Of a stretch of 64,000 bases of DNA, positions 41,901-46,747 are shown piece after piece. The notes below the pieces were generated by a model that was not told the DNA's origin, did not search any database, and saw only the letters and a list, made by a program, of their open reading frames with translations. The stretch is taken from NCBI RefSeq assembly GCF_027594545.1, contig NZ_CP115160.1, forward strand, positions 2,489,001 to 2,553,000, read 5' to 3'. Source of the stretch: Algoriphagus sp. TR-M9. GTDB taxonomy: Bacteria > Bacteroidota > Bacteroidia > Cytophagales > Cyclobacteriaceae. The number at the start of each line of letters is the position of its first letter. Position 1 is the first letter of the stretch. A program made the position numbers and the translations under genes.

Positions 41901-42815
41901 TGTGCTTGCATTCTCATCATGGTCTACTCCATCAAAAAATAAATCTCGAAGTGCAATTTCTCCTACCTCCACTTCATTGCCAGCATCTAACGCATAAAAC
42001 CCTGTAACTTTTTTGTCTACAGGGTTAATTTCCAATCTAAGCTTAATAGTAGAGATACCAGAGGTACTGAAATTCGGAGTATTTATTTCAGGTAATTGGG
42101 AACCTACCGTTGGATGATCCAGATCCTCCACTTGAAGCTGTATTTTTTGGGAAAAATCACCACCACTTTTTGAGGTAACTATTTTCAATACATGGTCTTC
42201 ATCCAGACCATACCAAATACCAGCCTGTTGAGAACTATTTCCCGAACTCAAATTGAAACTGGGTTGATCCAATTCAACTTCAATATTAATTATTCGGCTA
42301 GGAGATTCAATCCCTACTCCTAAAGCGTTCAATTGGGAGTTAGTCTCTGATGATGCAGATGGAGTATTATAATATATCCCTTTGGTAGGAGTTAAAATTA
42401 ATTTTCCATTGACTACCTCTAACCGACTAGGTGCATATCCACCCTCTACTGAAAATGTCTGTTCACTACTTAAAATAGCCGATGGCTTTTGGGCCATGGT
42501 AAAGCCAATTTCAGCAGGAGTCGAGGATCCATCTACTAACCCACCCTCAGATCCTGAAAATGTAAGAGCAAATGGAAGGGACACACCTATATCAGCACAA
42601 GGAAGTGTGCTGCTTATTCCATCGCAGGGAAGGAATTTAAGGGAAGGTTCCCAATAATGTTCAAATGGATAGACAATTCTATTTGTCTTTTTAATAAGCG
42701 GGCCTTCAGAAGATGCAGCCCATGAAAGATTGGCCGATAGGCCAATAATTGATACGAAAAATGCCAAAAAAAGTAATCCCAGGTTCTTTTTCTCAGCGCG
42801 GTAAAATGTTCCCAT
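24000..42815 (-). CDS. Giant (6,271-residue) T9SS-secreted multidomain surface protein
   Basis: Signal peptide (KNLGLLFLAFFVSIIGLSANLSWA). Approximate domain order: LamG-like module (60-340), cadherin/DUF5018-like strand region (345-430), second LamG-like (435-650), malectin-like (661-852), LamG-like (967-1230), malectin-like (1343-1520), Big_5-type Ig (1521-1625), six-bladed glucose/sorbosone-dehydrogenase-like propeller (1642-2080), choice-of-anchor-D Ig (2082-2185), unassigned ~200-residue module (2190-2390). The set then repeats: LamG (2392), malectin (2659), Big_5 (2846), propeller (2972), Ig (3439), module (3566). Next come malectin (3863), Ig repeats, a third module (4262), a cadherin-like domain (4479), eleven PKD domains and four malectins (4573-6176), and a T9SS type A sorting domain (MYPNPASS at about 6193 to LIVE). 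PKD motifs read YxWDFGDG and HTY. No catalytic residues are obvious apart from the propellers, which may not be active. Likely a surface or matrix adhesin/scaffold binding glycans; inferred. Confidence 0.9.
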   Translation of the reverse strand: MGTFYRAEKKNLGLLFLAFFVSIIGLSANLSWAASSEGPLIKKTNRIVYPFEHYWEPSLKFLPCDGISSTLPCADIGVSLPFALTFSGSEGGLVDGSSTPAEIGFTMAQKPSAILSSEQTFSVEGGYAPSRLEVVNGKLILTPTKGIYYNTPSASSETNSQLNALGVGIESPSRIINIEVELDQPSFNLSSGNSSQQAGIWYGLDEDHVLKIVTSKSGGDFSQKIQLQVEDLDHPTVGSQLPEINTPNFSTSGISTIKLRLEINPVDKKVTGFYALDAGNEVEVGEIALRDLFFDGVDHDENASTANQVYSGVFGTLRRADLIDALTYSFDNFSVSEIQSSANDIETFSFAEQASVASLDTESHTVTIEVENGTVLSSLIPTVTVSGFASISPESGIAQDFSNPVNYTVTAEDGTEQIWTVSVIEADPPLTKFIEDFDSYGTGVLTTVGSSSWEKENGNGVDIPVNNVGLSAGTSHSLSFTEGPHTTDYIPLQDNPIDLIGGQPFYFATYFKVNSLDAGAGSRIRTALRIDDEASGDDWIRLQIAKDVDQLIARVGLLGAESNNGFATIDSNQTIQFIVKGVWNGTDEIGYEWSIDPKLIEGETAWITAGNHTVSGTPQIGRLFISSVGTNDGLVGPIRVSTDYSEVVTEELNVVIPVEPFEAKINFQDEPTTPPNGYQKDFGKQFGFSSVNISGTIYSYGWKSKATDNPIDITDGSNGAGRNRISGTYGSVSDEEKLAGTLVHFQGDNIRGNTGGGSLWAGENRGGESFWEMEVPNGIYEVTVGLGDKDGANLDSRHSATIEGYTVIPAFEPTAGETRTGTIIVEVTDGLLTMTGLGGYNSKVTHIEIAPSTGTPVSGELTFEPSTLSTELLPGESGTFTATISGAGAGTLGIVIDDVENLIAKNNTSFNEWFSIPTTLALGELTFQKEASALTAGESHSDKFIVSAAGFKPAELDVTLNVVAENVDTPCSPFSLLPCDQIVTSLPVNLTFDGAQGGLEDANSNGTGFTMVDPHSGVRLATDTPVTYANVNGYEPSKLNQNEGNLMITASKGIAFIDNNAQVNSLGVGIQNLNQAIVLETKILDVNTGGSSAQAGLWFGLDDQNFVKLNVNSNANIEVRKETNDLTDTDGVTLDQIQSDDVFTPGDDVVLRMVIDPVEETITGYYSVNDAPFVQLTKTELSELTLPTSYISGKTINGTVGTASFAGVYATYRNGSAPFDATFDYFTVEEEVVEEPLTLSFEQSVLNFTGEVGSVIPNQSVNLLASEGTPTVGLSDDPTTEEWLILPTSPVLGALDFGVNTNLPAGYYTTTVIATDEPDTQGYENAEITINLTLTDPETPELDLKVNFSDPETAAPQGYLRDAGNQFGDRGNGYNYGWLDASTSAPADLLLNGRNREDVGVSLLDNTLIHMQYGNVSTNAANGYLPDAKWEVDVPNGTYTVLVAVGDPDVDGSIEDTPFHTIVVEGTIAINRYEATGPAGSSTRGTTGTVTVNVSDGKLTLEPGNGFNTKIRYVEISSEDIGSGTPSVLGVTPEDGATNVSVNPTISANNLFLPNGGNLDNSTITSSTVTLTKQGAASPIVADLNGTGGGDAINLVPRQPLEANTTYIFEINGVKDVTGVSLEPFTSSFTTGDGNTGGPSTDLDNVSFSKIGQVGSTGKYSTLVFGPDGLLYGLEIGGDIKRWTVNSDGTLSNQEVLNAWKTGYSARAAIGFVFDPASTPSNLIAYITHQSGALNNAPDWDGKISKLTGPQLATEQLLVTNLPRSSRDHLTNSLAFRNSEPNVLYFNQGSNSAAGAYDNGWRKDERMLSGATLRLDLTKLPSTLPLDVQTTDDIQAIINADENSPTLNGMYNPYYTNAALTLYATGIRNAYDLVWHSNGQLYVPTNGTAAGGTTPSSIDGMRRPDGSFYDTSGDPSNYPSIQGFGSVDTQRDWLFRINPSEPIGYYGHPNPLRGEFVLNRGDLDDDNPLYNGVQPDVNYRGAAFDFEFNKSPNGVIEYKSNAENGNLQGALLVVRYSGGSDIIALVPDGPGGDIQTSKVGIPGFTGFGDPLDLVEDVNSGNIYVSDYGRSEIILLKPNNEASPKPSITVSTEKIVGDAIAAGSETYTEEVIISNLGNAELTDITSSITGANSSDFEVTNLPTSINVQNSGSFQVVFNPSSNGPKSATLTISGFNADPVTIELSGLGKQGLGGSNEPSLQWILDSHLGAGVINVGDADPSNNIITTGASTNYNTLIGDEVDIQAFQRATDGPIEIEVLSVYGPTSNDPVVAFGWYLSGNAGSVEDIFTVSNSPASNGQTLNPVISGALEFDPGNASFGFVSRWPAFQNRQLFSEDALNTFSGAIPHHVRVYPLPGESNAYIIATEEHISGFDYQDVVVIVRNIQPYSGVVPTEGCSPISTLDCEDIDVTLPFTLNFSGSEGGMANTGFTMVDNPSARIAADGPISNPSVPGFEPSKLSIENGNLTINANNGIAFVTNGTATGTSSDVNSQINTLGAGFDADAYGNFSINTTLVDQFSDGSADAEQAGIWFGLNEDNFVKLIVNNSGQVELRREVAGQSVNADQQLTAAIPNINSSNVALRLYVDIENSLLTGYYSINSGAEVSTGSLPLPSVYLSGNSAYNNLSFAGVFASKRRELVADVNYSFSDFSISPDNDPVQPTFGPLRINFSRAEDAAPAGYERDSGLPFGDRGNGYSYGWFNTDGVTPLDISANTRNRDIAGASFIQNTLIHMQYQDGVPPGGTPNGTMVEGIWEVSVPNGTYSVTVGVGDLNVDGDPATFPSHTVNVEGVNAVNQFVPTGTEGASTRITSATVSVVVVDGQLTIDAAGGFNTKIHSLEITQTSQNDQPYFTNVTPANFATNVRINDFQINVEIYTPEGYELDKNSLANNVNLYEVSTAGAETLVPSNSNDTGGGDAITLTPLNLLKENTRYIFRISGVEANLTGDLEDRLDFLDFESTFVTGSLDDGENPIRDLTGVEFTKVNGGSALGDATLNERYSSLAIGPDGKLYGSNINGTISRWVIAEDGTLTDLEILTPALTGAPHPVTEVNNNNSRMIIGFAFGPEATAENLVAYITHSFASETSGPEWDGILSKLSGPNLETVEDLVTHLPRSSKDHLTNSLTFDESGIMYITQGSNSAGGAPDPAWSNRPERLLAAAILKVELNKLPGTLPLSAFTTDDISVINAAPASGLTMSNGTYNPYSSDSPVTIFATGVRNAYDLVWHSNGWLYIPTNGTAGNNNNSPNSPAYNGGTLARRIDGLTNIPTVPAMNGGETQKDWLFKTKGGSYHGHPNPLRGEFVLNHGGQTYSGLPGQEEASYKDVNKYPSTVFPDPNYRQPAFDFGKNKSPNGVIEYKSDAFGGKLQGLLMVVRFSGQDDILPMDPKSNGDIAEAYGNIPGLQGFDDPLDLVEDVKTGNIYVSEYDRDGSGVARLTLVRANIPATPPALIEAEPNEMIFEIEVNNGGNNGSVPGRKTDTQSVVVTNESEEVVTITGASIRNDEFGHFGSISPTGSTTLAPGESVTYAVTYAPALNNSNLGYHGAELVLATDNNDQEELIIGLHALKKNGFEGGNEPPLQDVVNTLGIGIDVGWTQLANGTSPTLEGEEVAVQQWVKAGPGEINITPVGRYSPAETLPFGWYTNNSGSVNLNEVGVLAGDLPNAQTLYPEIISGDDFFDPQSMVFGIYVESIGFGRINYTEDVLNETSGGQGPIVPHRVRTYPVRDRDGVLVPNSYLVNFEDASNGDYQDYMFIIDNVIPFEDGALRLTLDPETTNISTSVNEADVISTQVTLTANGPVTESEISLTSNSPWLTVPESYVLGTPFNVTIDKSGLGLGTFQAIVTASAPNYVSDQFIVKMTITNDPEFSYQFNFQLGTDLDVSPAGWIDDIGGAFGTKTTEKGPLNFGWVLPGTNTPTSAAENGRNRDTGASDDPLLSTFNIIGHNTPSSYPLRDWMVELPNGTYAVNISVGDPEYADSYHKLDVNGVTVVDYDQENNPIAGEDWYNNTETVQVTDGVMRLSLGSGGANAKPNYIRIAPYIVSEQPPLVTASFDGLMTSTSVYRGPVSITVNASDNSQSEEGIVRVEYILNGGTKTPYTDAIAIADVGDYTLTVEAEDGNGNVTTQSFIFTIEPLTGAQLRVESMTKIPNTNRSFPADDYYTFYRFRNPGEAAVHDANTMRLHNEGTNDLVITEINISDENDYSYEILPSGSAGVTLPLTIPAGGSRDVLVTFLSDTGNGSNGIFKETISIVSNADNGGENISTLHGGFAPQPEGGDEIDAQEVFDAFGFLSSMRSSVNDNGENTGVYIPQPSSAYPIPANIDAGYEGDMILSDNFVQADPTKPVIGLQLSALHGGPGSNGAQFIQPKEVGNSVVGGMNFSHGPNWYQTLLPKSGGTSSTTINADIAQSITGPFRISISGYPSSGGNNNSGNRPDLLGLRIYKAIDREGNVIPNEYIALQDFVQNGCGAGSANCDWNDNTFYFINIRPEAVPTAEALEDMNVNEGIAFSNDISAFFDKGYPGNKLSYSLELVGGGDVPVWISISDAGVITGTAPADAASSYAINVIATDLNGLITGSPFNINVNKAPIPVAEADVDKGWVPLTVNFTGDNSSDDSAIDTYQWNFGDGSAAATTANSTHTYASEGTYEVSFTVTDDTGLDSTAVLSVIVKADGSPLAFATADVTEGMSPLTVAFDGSSSVSSANITEYLWDFGNGDTATGMTTTYTYTNKGDYTATLTITDANSLTDQVEIQINVLENNAPIAVATSSTTEGTVPLEVVFDASESSDIEGELSYAWDFGDGSTSTAVSPTHTFTNKGIYTVVLTVTDEGGLTASDELEIVVNPQPSFELRLNAGGPQVTHEGNVFAADQYFSSTSKSYENTSATVPTLYQTERSSSQRAYNYAIPVPNGTYTVNLHFAEIYFGANGGGPAGTGNRVFDVTLEGNLVLDNFDINAEVGPQTVLIKEYEITVTDGMVNIALSALDAVGGNDQPKLSALEIIGLGADNEDPVAVINYSPEEPEVNETITFDGSASTDDGTISEYSWTFGDGSTSDLISPSHTYSTAGTYEVELLVTDHEGSSNSTTVSIVVSDSNVAPVAVASATPNPAITGETVNFVGSNSTDEGELDYAWDFGDESSSTVADPTHVYAEPGVYDVTLTVTDAQGLQDTETIAVDVLAANVAPVAIASAAPNTAFVGDVIEFTGSNSEDEGVLNYAWDFGDTFTSTAADVAHVYLAAGTYTVTLEVTDAEGLTDQTTLSIEIFAPNAAPIAVAGADKEAVFTGEQVSFNGSSSTDDVEVVSYAWDFKDGSTADVADPTHTFTVAGTYDVELTVTDEEGLSNSTVIQIVVSIPKVDPIAIASATPNPAEVGEEVQFTGTNSTDDSELTYLWNFGDGEVSALPDPVHTYANAGDYLVTLTVIDEDLNVNLTSINVEVVEPEFDFSMYLNTGSSVTTAYNDRVFVGDKTISSSYYNSASTRNTTSVGLEELFKTSRTNSTGQLTYSIPVPNGVYRVTTYHTEQYYGVVSSGGNGKRVFDINMEGVKVREALDLYQESGNGAVIQVFEDITVFDGVLTIEFSSTVSSPVVSGIAIEGDYYEGNFAPKAALSYSPTVVINAGSEVSFSGIESSDDVGIVGYAWDFGDGNTSSLAEPSHTYVSEGNYLVTLVVTDSEGLSDSNSVELSVTAALPEFDFSLYLNTGSSVSTAYNDRVFVGDKTISSNYYNSASTRNTTSVGLEELFKTSRTNSTGQLTYSIPVPNGVYRVTTYHTEQYYGVVSSGGNGKRVFDINMEGVKVREALDLYQESGNGAVIQVFEDITVFDGVLTIEFSSTVSSPVVSGIAIEGDYYEGNFAPKAALSYSPTVVINAGSEVSFSGIESSDDVGIVGYAWDFGDGNTSSLAEPSHTYVSEGNYLVTLVVTDSEGLSDSNSVELSVTAALPEFDFSLYLNTGSSVSTAYNDRVFVGDKTISSNYYNSASTRNTTSVGLEELFKTSRTNSTGQLTYSIPVPNGVYRVTTYHTEQYYGVVSSGGNGKRVFDINMEGVKVREALDLYQESGNGAVIQVFEDITVFDGVLTIEFNSTVSSPVVSGIAIESLSTLLNARTLTTPTIIASPMEGDGPLKVDFVGDLTGVDQGNLSYSYEFGDGSISTEKNPSHVFMSPGIHDVKVTVKDGKDIITSESLTIQVGKSNEVGFNSDSGFGQTSIRMYPNPASSVVNLQPLDSNIKIGEIAIFDIRGRLIQKYEPSMVQDGNKYSVRVDGLAAGVYLVTTTTESGATQMHRLIVE
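24577..26545 (-). repeat. Near-identical 750-bp malectin-PKD tandem repeat, 2.6 copies
   Basis: Tcaatagcgattccagacac occurs at 24577, 25327 and 26077, exactly 750 bp apart. Each unit encodes one malectin-like domain and one PKD domain (250 residues). Copies 1 and 2 differ at only a few bases (e.g. cggaaccggt versus cggtaccggt), while the third, encoding the N-terminal copy, includes only the malectin part. The high identity shows recent duplication or ongoing gene conversion, and copy number may vary between strains. Confidence 0.95.
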
Positions 42816-43355
42816 ACAAACTATTTAGATCGAAGTGTACTTGAATGATTTGAAAATCATAAAATCGTTTTTGAATCAATAAATATTGACGTTAGTCAAA
42901 TTACCCAAATAAGATTCTACAAAAAATCAATGTCATAAATAACACATTGATGTATTTAAAAAACAAATATATCTATGTAAAAATTATTTTCTTAACCTTG
43001 AGTTAAAATGATTTTAATTCAATCCAAAATTAGATTTATTATATTCTTGTATATTCTGGAATAAAGGCATATTTATGGCCAAATAAAAGCTGAAAAACCT
43101 GCTCCCCATGTTCTAGCTTAAGAATTGAGTCAAATTTTAAACTGGCTTTCAAAATTCTCACTGTAAGACTATACATCGTGGTTGTGGAAGGTAGATAACA
43201 GACCTGCGCCACCTAATCAAGCAAAATCACTCAATACTGGAAATTGCCAATCCTAGGTAAACCCATATTTCCCAATCGCCTTAGGAAGCGAGAATGTCTA
43301 AAAATGTCACCTAGAAAAATTATAAAAATTTATAGAATTACTACCAAAATAGAAT
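42816..43355. other. AT-rich intergenic region with probable promoter of the giant gene
   Basis: About 540 bp between the giant gene start and the hairpin after wzc. It is rich in A/T with no ORF or repeat that I can recognise. A CAAATATA word at 42964-42971 could be a minus-strand TAnnTTTG -7 box (reverse complement TATATTTG) some 150 bp upstream of the ATG, but I found no partner TTTG at the proper spacing, so it is not called as a promoter. Confidence 0.4.
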
Positions 43356-43361
43356 GCAAAA

Positions 43362-43389
43362 AAAATCGCAAACTAAAGCTTGCGATTTT
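43362..43389 (-). terminator. Intrinsic terminator after the first wzc
   Basis: Perfect 10-bp stem aaaatcgcaa/ttgcgatttt with an 8-nt loop, 26 bp past the wzc stop. It is preceded on the + strand by a run of A that gives a U-run on the minus-strand transcript. Confidence 0.88.
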
Positions 43390-43414
43390 CATCTATTCCT
43401 AACAACATACAAAA

Positions 43415-45874
43415 CTATTTTCTTCTCAGCGCCCTTTTCCACCATGGCAATTGCACTTCCTCATGATATCCATAGGAGTTATTTCCATAGCCATAGCCAT
43501 AGCCATAGCCATATCCATAGCCCTTGTCTATATGCACATCATTCAGTATACCATAAATCTTGGACACCCCTCCTTTTTCCACCAAATTGTTTAGGATCTG
43601 GGTATTTCCTTTCATAGAATAACCCTGACGGAACACAAAGAAATTAATATCAGAGAAGGCAAACAACTCCTTGGTTTCTGAAACCAATCCCACAGGAGGG
43701 CAGTCAAAAATTACCACATCATAAGTTTCTTTGATCTCCTTCACTATTTTTCCAAACTTATCCTGCAAAAGCAATTCTGCCGGATTTGGAGGAATAGGTC
43801 CGGAAAGTATCACATCCATTTCTGAGTGCGCAGTCTTTTTAACCACATCCTGCCAAGGCGTATCTGTACTCAAACAGGTACTCATTCCCTTATCATTGGT
43901 CATCCCGAAATCCTCTGCGATTTTTGGTTTACGAAGATCTAGACCAATCAAAACAGTCTTCTTACCCATGAGGGCATACACAGAAGCCACATTGATTGAC
44001 ACAAAGGTTTTACCCTCTCCAGAAATAGAGGAGGTGAATAAAATGGTCAGATTATCCCGATGTGGACTCAGGTAGGACATATCCGCTCGTAGTGAACGGA
44101 AGGACTCGGTAACTGTAGAACGAGGATTGTTGAGTACCGGAATTGCATCCTCAGAATTATTCCTTCCAATCATCCCTATCAGTGGCACCTTGATCTGATT
44201 CTCCAATTCTTTAGGATCCTCAATCTTGGTATTCAGGAAGTCTTTCACGGTAATAAAGCCAATTGGAAGAATCAGCCCTAAAATCAGTCCTATCAATAGA
44301 TTTAAGCTTGTCTTAGGAGCAATGGGTTCCTCACCAGGCTTGGCAAAGTCAAGTATGGAGTTTTTTGGCATATTGGAAGCCATGGTAATCTCCGCTTCCG
44401 CCTTTTTCTCTAATAGATATACATAGATATTTTCATTGATTGTGAATTTACGTTGTATACCTATTAAATCTCTTTCTGTCTTTGGCAAAGAATTGATATC
44501 AGATTGCATTAATCTAATTCTATTATTTAGATCTGCCAACACATTCTCCGTATTTCCTAGTGCTAAATTAACATTTTCTTGCAATTGCTTTTTGGTGTTT
44601 GCAATCCGAGTCGCATTTTCTCTCACAGAAGGTGCCTGCTCAGAAAAATTCGATCTTAATCGAATTTGCTCTGCCTGCAATTCGGCCAGGGCCTCAACCA
44701 AAGAATTTAGCAATGGATCAGTAACACCAATAATTGATGGTGCAACTAAATCTCCACCTTGATTATTTTCTAAATAGGTATCCAGAGTTTGGTAATACTT
44801 CAAACTGATCTCCGTCTCACCTTTCTGCTTTTCCAATTCTTGCAACCTTTCAAAAATTACAGACCCTTCTTCCGAAAGATTAAAAACATTATTTTCAGAA
44901 CGGAATTGTTGAAGTCTATTTTCCGATGTCGTTAAGGAATCAGAAATGCCTGCTAATTGCTGATCTATAAATCTCACTGTATTTTGAGACGCCCTATTTT
45001 TCTTATCCAGCTCTCTTCTAAGATACATTTCCATCAATTTGTTGATGTACTCCTCTCCTAATTTTCTGACTGGAGTTTCCAAACTTACGTTTAAGATAGC
45101 TGCTTCTTTGTTTAGTGGGGCTACCACAAGTTCCTCCCTAAATTTTAAGGCGAGGGTTGGAGTATCGGAAAGCTTGAACTGATATTTTTCACCAGGACTT
45201 GCGAAAATGCTATTCACCTTGATTGAAAGTCCCTCTTCAACAATTTCCTCCCCAAAAGAGTAAACAGATTTTTTTAATTTTGGAGTTTCTTGGTCTGGAA
45301 AGGCAATTTCAAATTTACTTTTATAATAAGGCTCTTTTGGGTCATACACCTTAAATTCCTCATTTTCAATCTGAAGCTCAAAACTATTTTCATCGAGTAC
45401 TTCAATACTAAACATTCCTCCTACCCACTGCTTTTGATTCCAATCAACAGATACTATAAATGGAAGCTTATCATAAATTTGTTTGGTAGTAACAATTCCC
45501 TCCTCATAATACTGAACATTTATGTTCAGCTCTGAAATAGTCTCTTCAGCAAGGGAAAAAGATTTCAATATTCCTATTTCATTATCAATATTGTTTTTCC
45601 CAGTCAATGATCCAAAGCCTGCTGATTCAAAAAGATCCATACCCAATGCTGGCTCTTCATCCTCTATCAATATACTTGCTTGAACATTGTAAATGTTGGT
45701 AGCATACCGGTTAAAAAGGAAGGCGGAAGCTATGCCAAAAAACATGCAGACCAGAATTACTGGCCAGTATTGCAGGTAGTTGAAAATTAATACCTTTAAA
45801 TCTATTTCATCCTCCTTTTGCACCATAAATGGATTCTGTCCTGAATTGGAAGTATTTGGGGTGTTCGGATACAT
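43415..45874 (-). CDS. wzc: Wzc-like polysaccharide co-polymerase/BY-kinase (copy 1)
   Basis: Inner-membrane chain-length regulator fused to a bacterial tyrosine kinase. Wzz-type N-terminal domain with a first transmembrane helix near residues 35-55 (YWPVILVCMFFGIASAFLF), a long periplasmic coiled-coil region (about 250-480), a second helix near 520-540 (LLIGLILGLILPIGFI), and a cytoplasmic P-loop kinase domain. Walker A SSISGEGKTFVS is near 615, Walker A' VLIGLDLRKPKI near 645, and Walker B VVIFDCPPVG near 720. The C-terminal tail has a Gly-Tyr repeat (six GY) plus SYGY, the autophosphorylated Tyr cluster. It starts 6 bp after the upstream wza stop, so the two form one unit. The hexanucleotide repeat behind the GY tract is listed separately. 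Confidence 0.93.
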   Translation of the reverse strand: MYPNTPNTSNSGQNPFMVQKEDEIDLKVLIFNYLQYWPVILVCMFFGIASAFLFNRYATNIYNVQASILIEDEEPALGMDLFESAGFGSLTGKNNIDNEIGILKSFSLAEETISELNINVQYYEEGIVTTKQIYDKLPFIVSVDWNQKQWVGGMFSIEVLDENSFELQIENEEFKVYDPKEPYYKSKFEIAFPDQETPKLKKSVYSFGEEIVEEGLSIKVNSIFASPGEKYQFKLSDTPTLALKFREELVVAPLNKEAAILNVSLETPVRKLGEEYINKLMEMYLRRELDKKNRASQNTVRFIDQQLAGISDSLTTSENRLQQFRSENNVFNLSEEGSVIFERLQELEKQKGETEISLKYYQTLDTYLENNQGGDLVAPSIIGVTDPLLNSLVEALAELQAEQIRLRSNFSEQAPSVRENATRIANTKKQLQENVNLALGNTENVLADLNNRIRLMQSDINSLPKTERDLIGIQRKFTINENIYVYLLEKKAEAEITMASNMPKNSILDFAKPGEEPIAPKTSLNLLIGLILGLILPIGFITVKDFLNTKIEDPKELENQIKVPLIGMIGRNNSEDAIPVLNNPRSTVTESFRSLRADMSYLSPHRDNLTILFTSSISGEGKTFVSINVASVYALMGKKTVLIGLDLRKPKIAEDFGMTNDKGMSTCLSTDTPWQDVVKKTAHSEMDVILSGPIPPNPAELLLQDKFGKIVKEIKETYDVVIFDCPPVGLVSETKELFAFSDINFFVFRQGYSMKGNTQILNNLVEKGGVSKIYGILNDVHIDKGYGYGYGYGYGYGNNSYGYHEEVQLPWWKRALRRK
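43485..43520 (-). repeat. CCATAG hexanucleotide repeat in the wzc tail
   Basis: Six units of CCATAG (one reads CCATAT) encoding Gly-Tyr on the minus strand. Slippage changes the count in steps of two residues without shifting frame, so it would vary the number of phosphorylatable tyrosines. Confidence 0.92.
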
Positions 45875-45880
45875 AAAATC

Positions 45881-46747
45881 TTATTTGAGTAAATTTAGGA
45901 TTAGAGCAACTGATGAGATTCCGGCAAAAACCAGAGCTAAGGTTTGTGCTGTATTTTCACCTGTACCAGTTTCACGAACCTTCATTGGCTCCACATATAA
46001 TTGGTCATTTGGCTGAATGAAATAAAATGGAGATTCCACAATCTGCCTATCCAATAAATCAATTCTATGGAGCTTGGTCCCTTCAGGATATTGCCTTATT
46101 AAAAGAACTTCATTTCTTTTTGCTACTGTGGTTAAATCCCCCGCATTAGCGATTGCTTCAAAAATGGTCATTCTATCCTGAAGTACCACATATTTACCAG
46201 GTCTTCGGAATTCACCCAAAGCAGAATACCGCACACCTCCTAGCTTAACTTTAACATACAGCTCTGTGGTTACATATACCCTAAGCTTCTCTTCAATAGC
46301 AATTCTTGCTTCATCCAAAGTTTTATCCTTAACATTCACCTCCCCCACAATAGGAAGGCGGATAAACCCATTTTGATCCACAGTATACCCCGTCATATAG
46401 TATATATCTCCTCCGGATTGAGAAGCTATATTCCCCATTTGAGCAGAACCTGCCATGGCTGTAGTCGATTTGTTGTTAAACCCATTTTCAATCATATCGT
46501 CGACAGTCTGGATGTTTACATCCACAATATCATTGTACTGAAGCTTGTACTCAGGAATCTCGTAGGTAATGAGTTCCCCATCTTCTATGGGTGGGTTATC
46601 CTCCAGGTTTTGGAGATAAATGATTTTTTCATTGGAAATACAGCTGAAAGCCGTAAAAAAAACCAGGGCAAGAGCAAGGCCCTTCAAGAAACTCCTCATA
46701 TATGTATTTTTAATTTTCTGCTTCAAAAACTGGGCAAACTTAAACAT
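45881..46747 (-). CDS. wza: Wza-like polysaccharide export lipoprotein (copy 1)
   Basis: Outer-membrane polysaccharide export protein (Poly_export and SLBB domains). A hydrophobic segment ends in a lipobox (FFTAFSC), with Cys at residue 36 from this start or 20 from the internal ATG at 46699. The export domain includes YKLQYNDIVDVNIQTVDD and GYTVDQNGFIRLPIVGEVNVKDKTLDEARIAIEEKL; the SLBB part ALGEFRRPGKYVVLQDRMTIFEAIANAGDLT follows. The C-terminal stretch (TALVFAGISSVALILNLL-like) forms a helix for the membrane pore, as expected. The first ATG has an AGGTG Shine-Dalgarno-like word upstream; the shorter start would give a more ordinary lipoprotein signal. It is cotranscribed with wzc. Confidence 0.92.
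   Translation of the reverse strand: MFKFAQFLKQKIKNTYMRSFLKGLALALVFFTAFSCISNEKIIYLQNLEDNPPIEDGELITYEIPEYKLQYNDIVDVNIQTVDDMIENGFNNKSTTAMAGSAQMGNIASQSGGDIYYMTGYTVDQNGFIRLPIVGEVNVKDKTLDEARIAIEEKLRVYVTTELYVKVKLGGVRYSALGEFRRPGKYVVLQDRMTIFEAIANAGDLTTVAKRNEVLLIRQYPEGTKLHRIDLLDRQIVESPFYFIQPNDQLYVEPMKVRETGTGENTAQTLALVFAGISSVALILNLLK

Noticed and set aside
42964..42971. CAAATATA as a minus-strand -7 promoter element of the giant gene
   Set aside because: No TTTG partner at about 19 bp on the proper side was found, and such words are frequent in AT-rich DNA.
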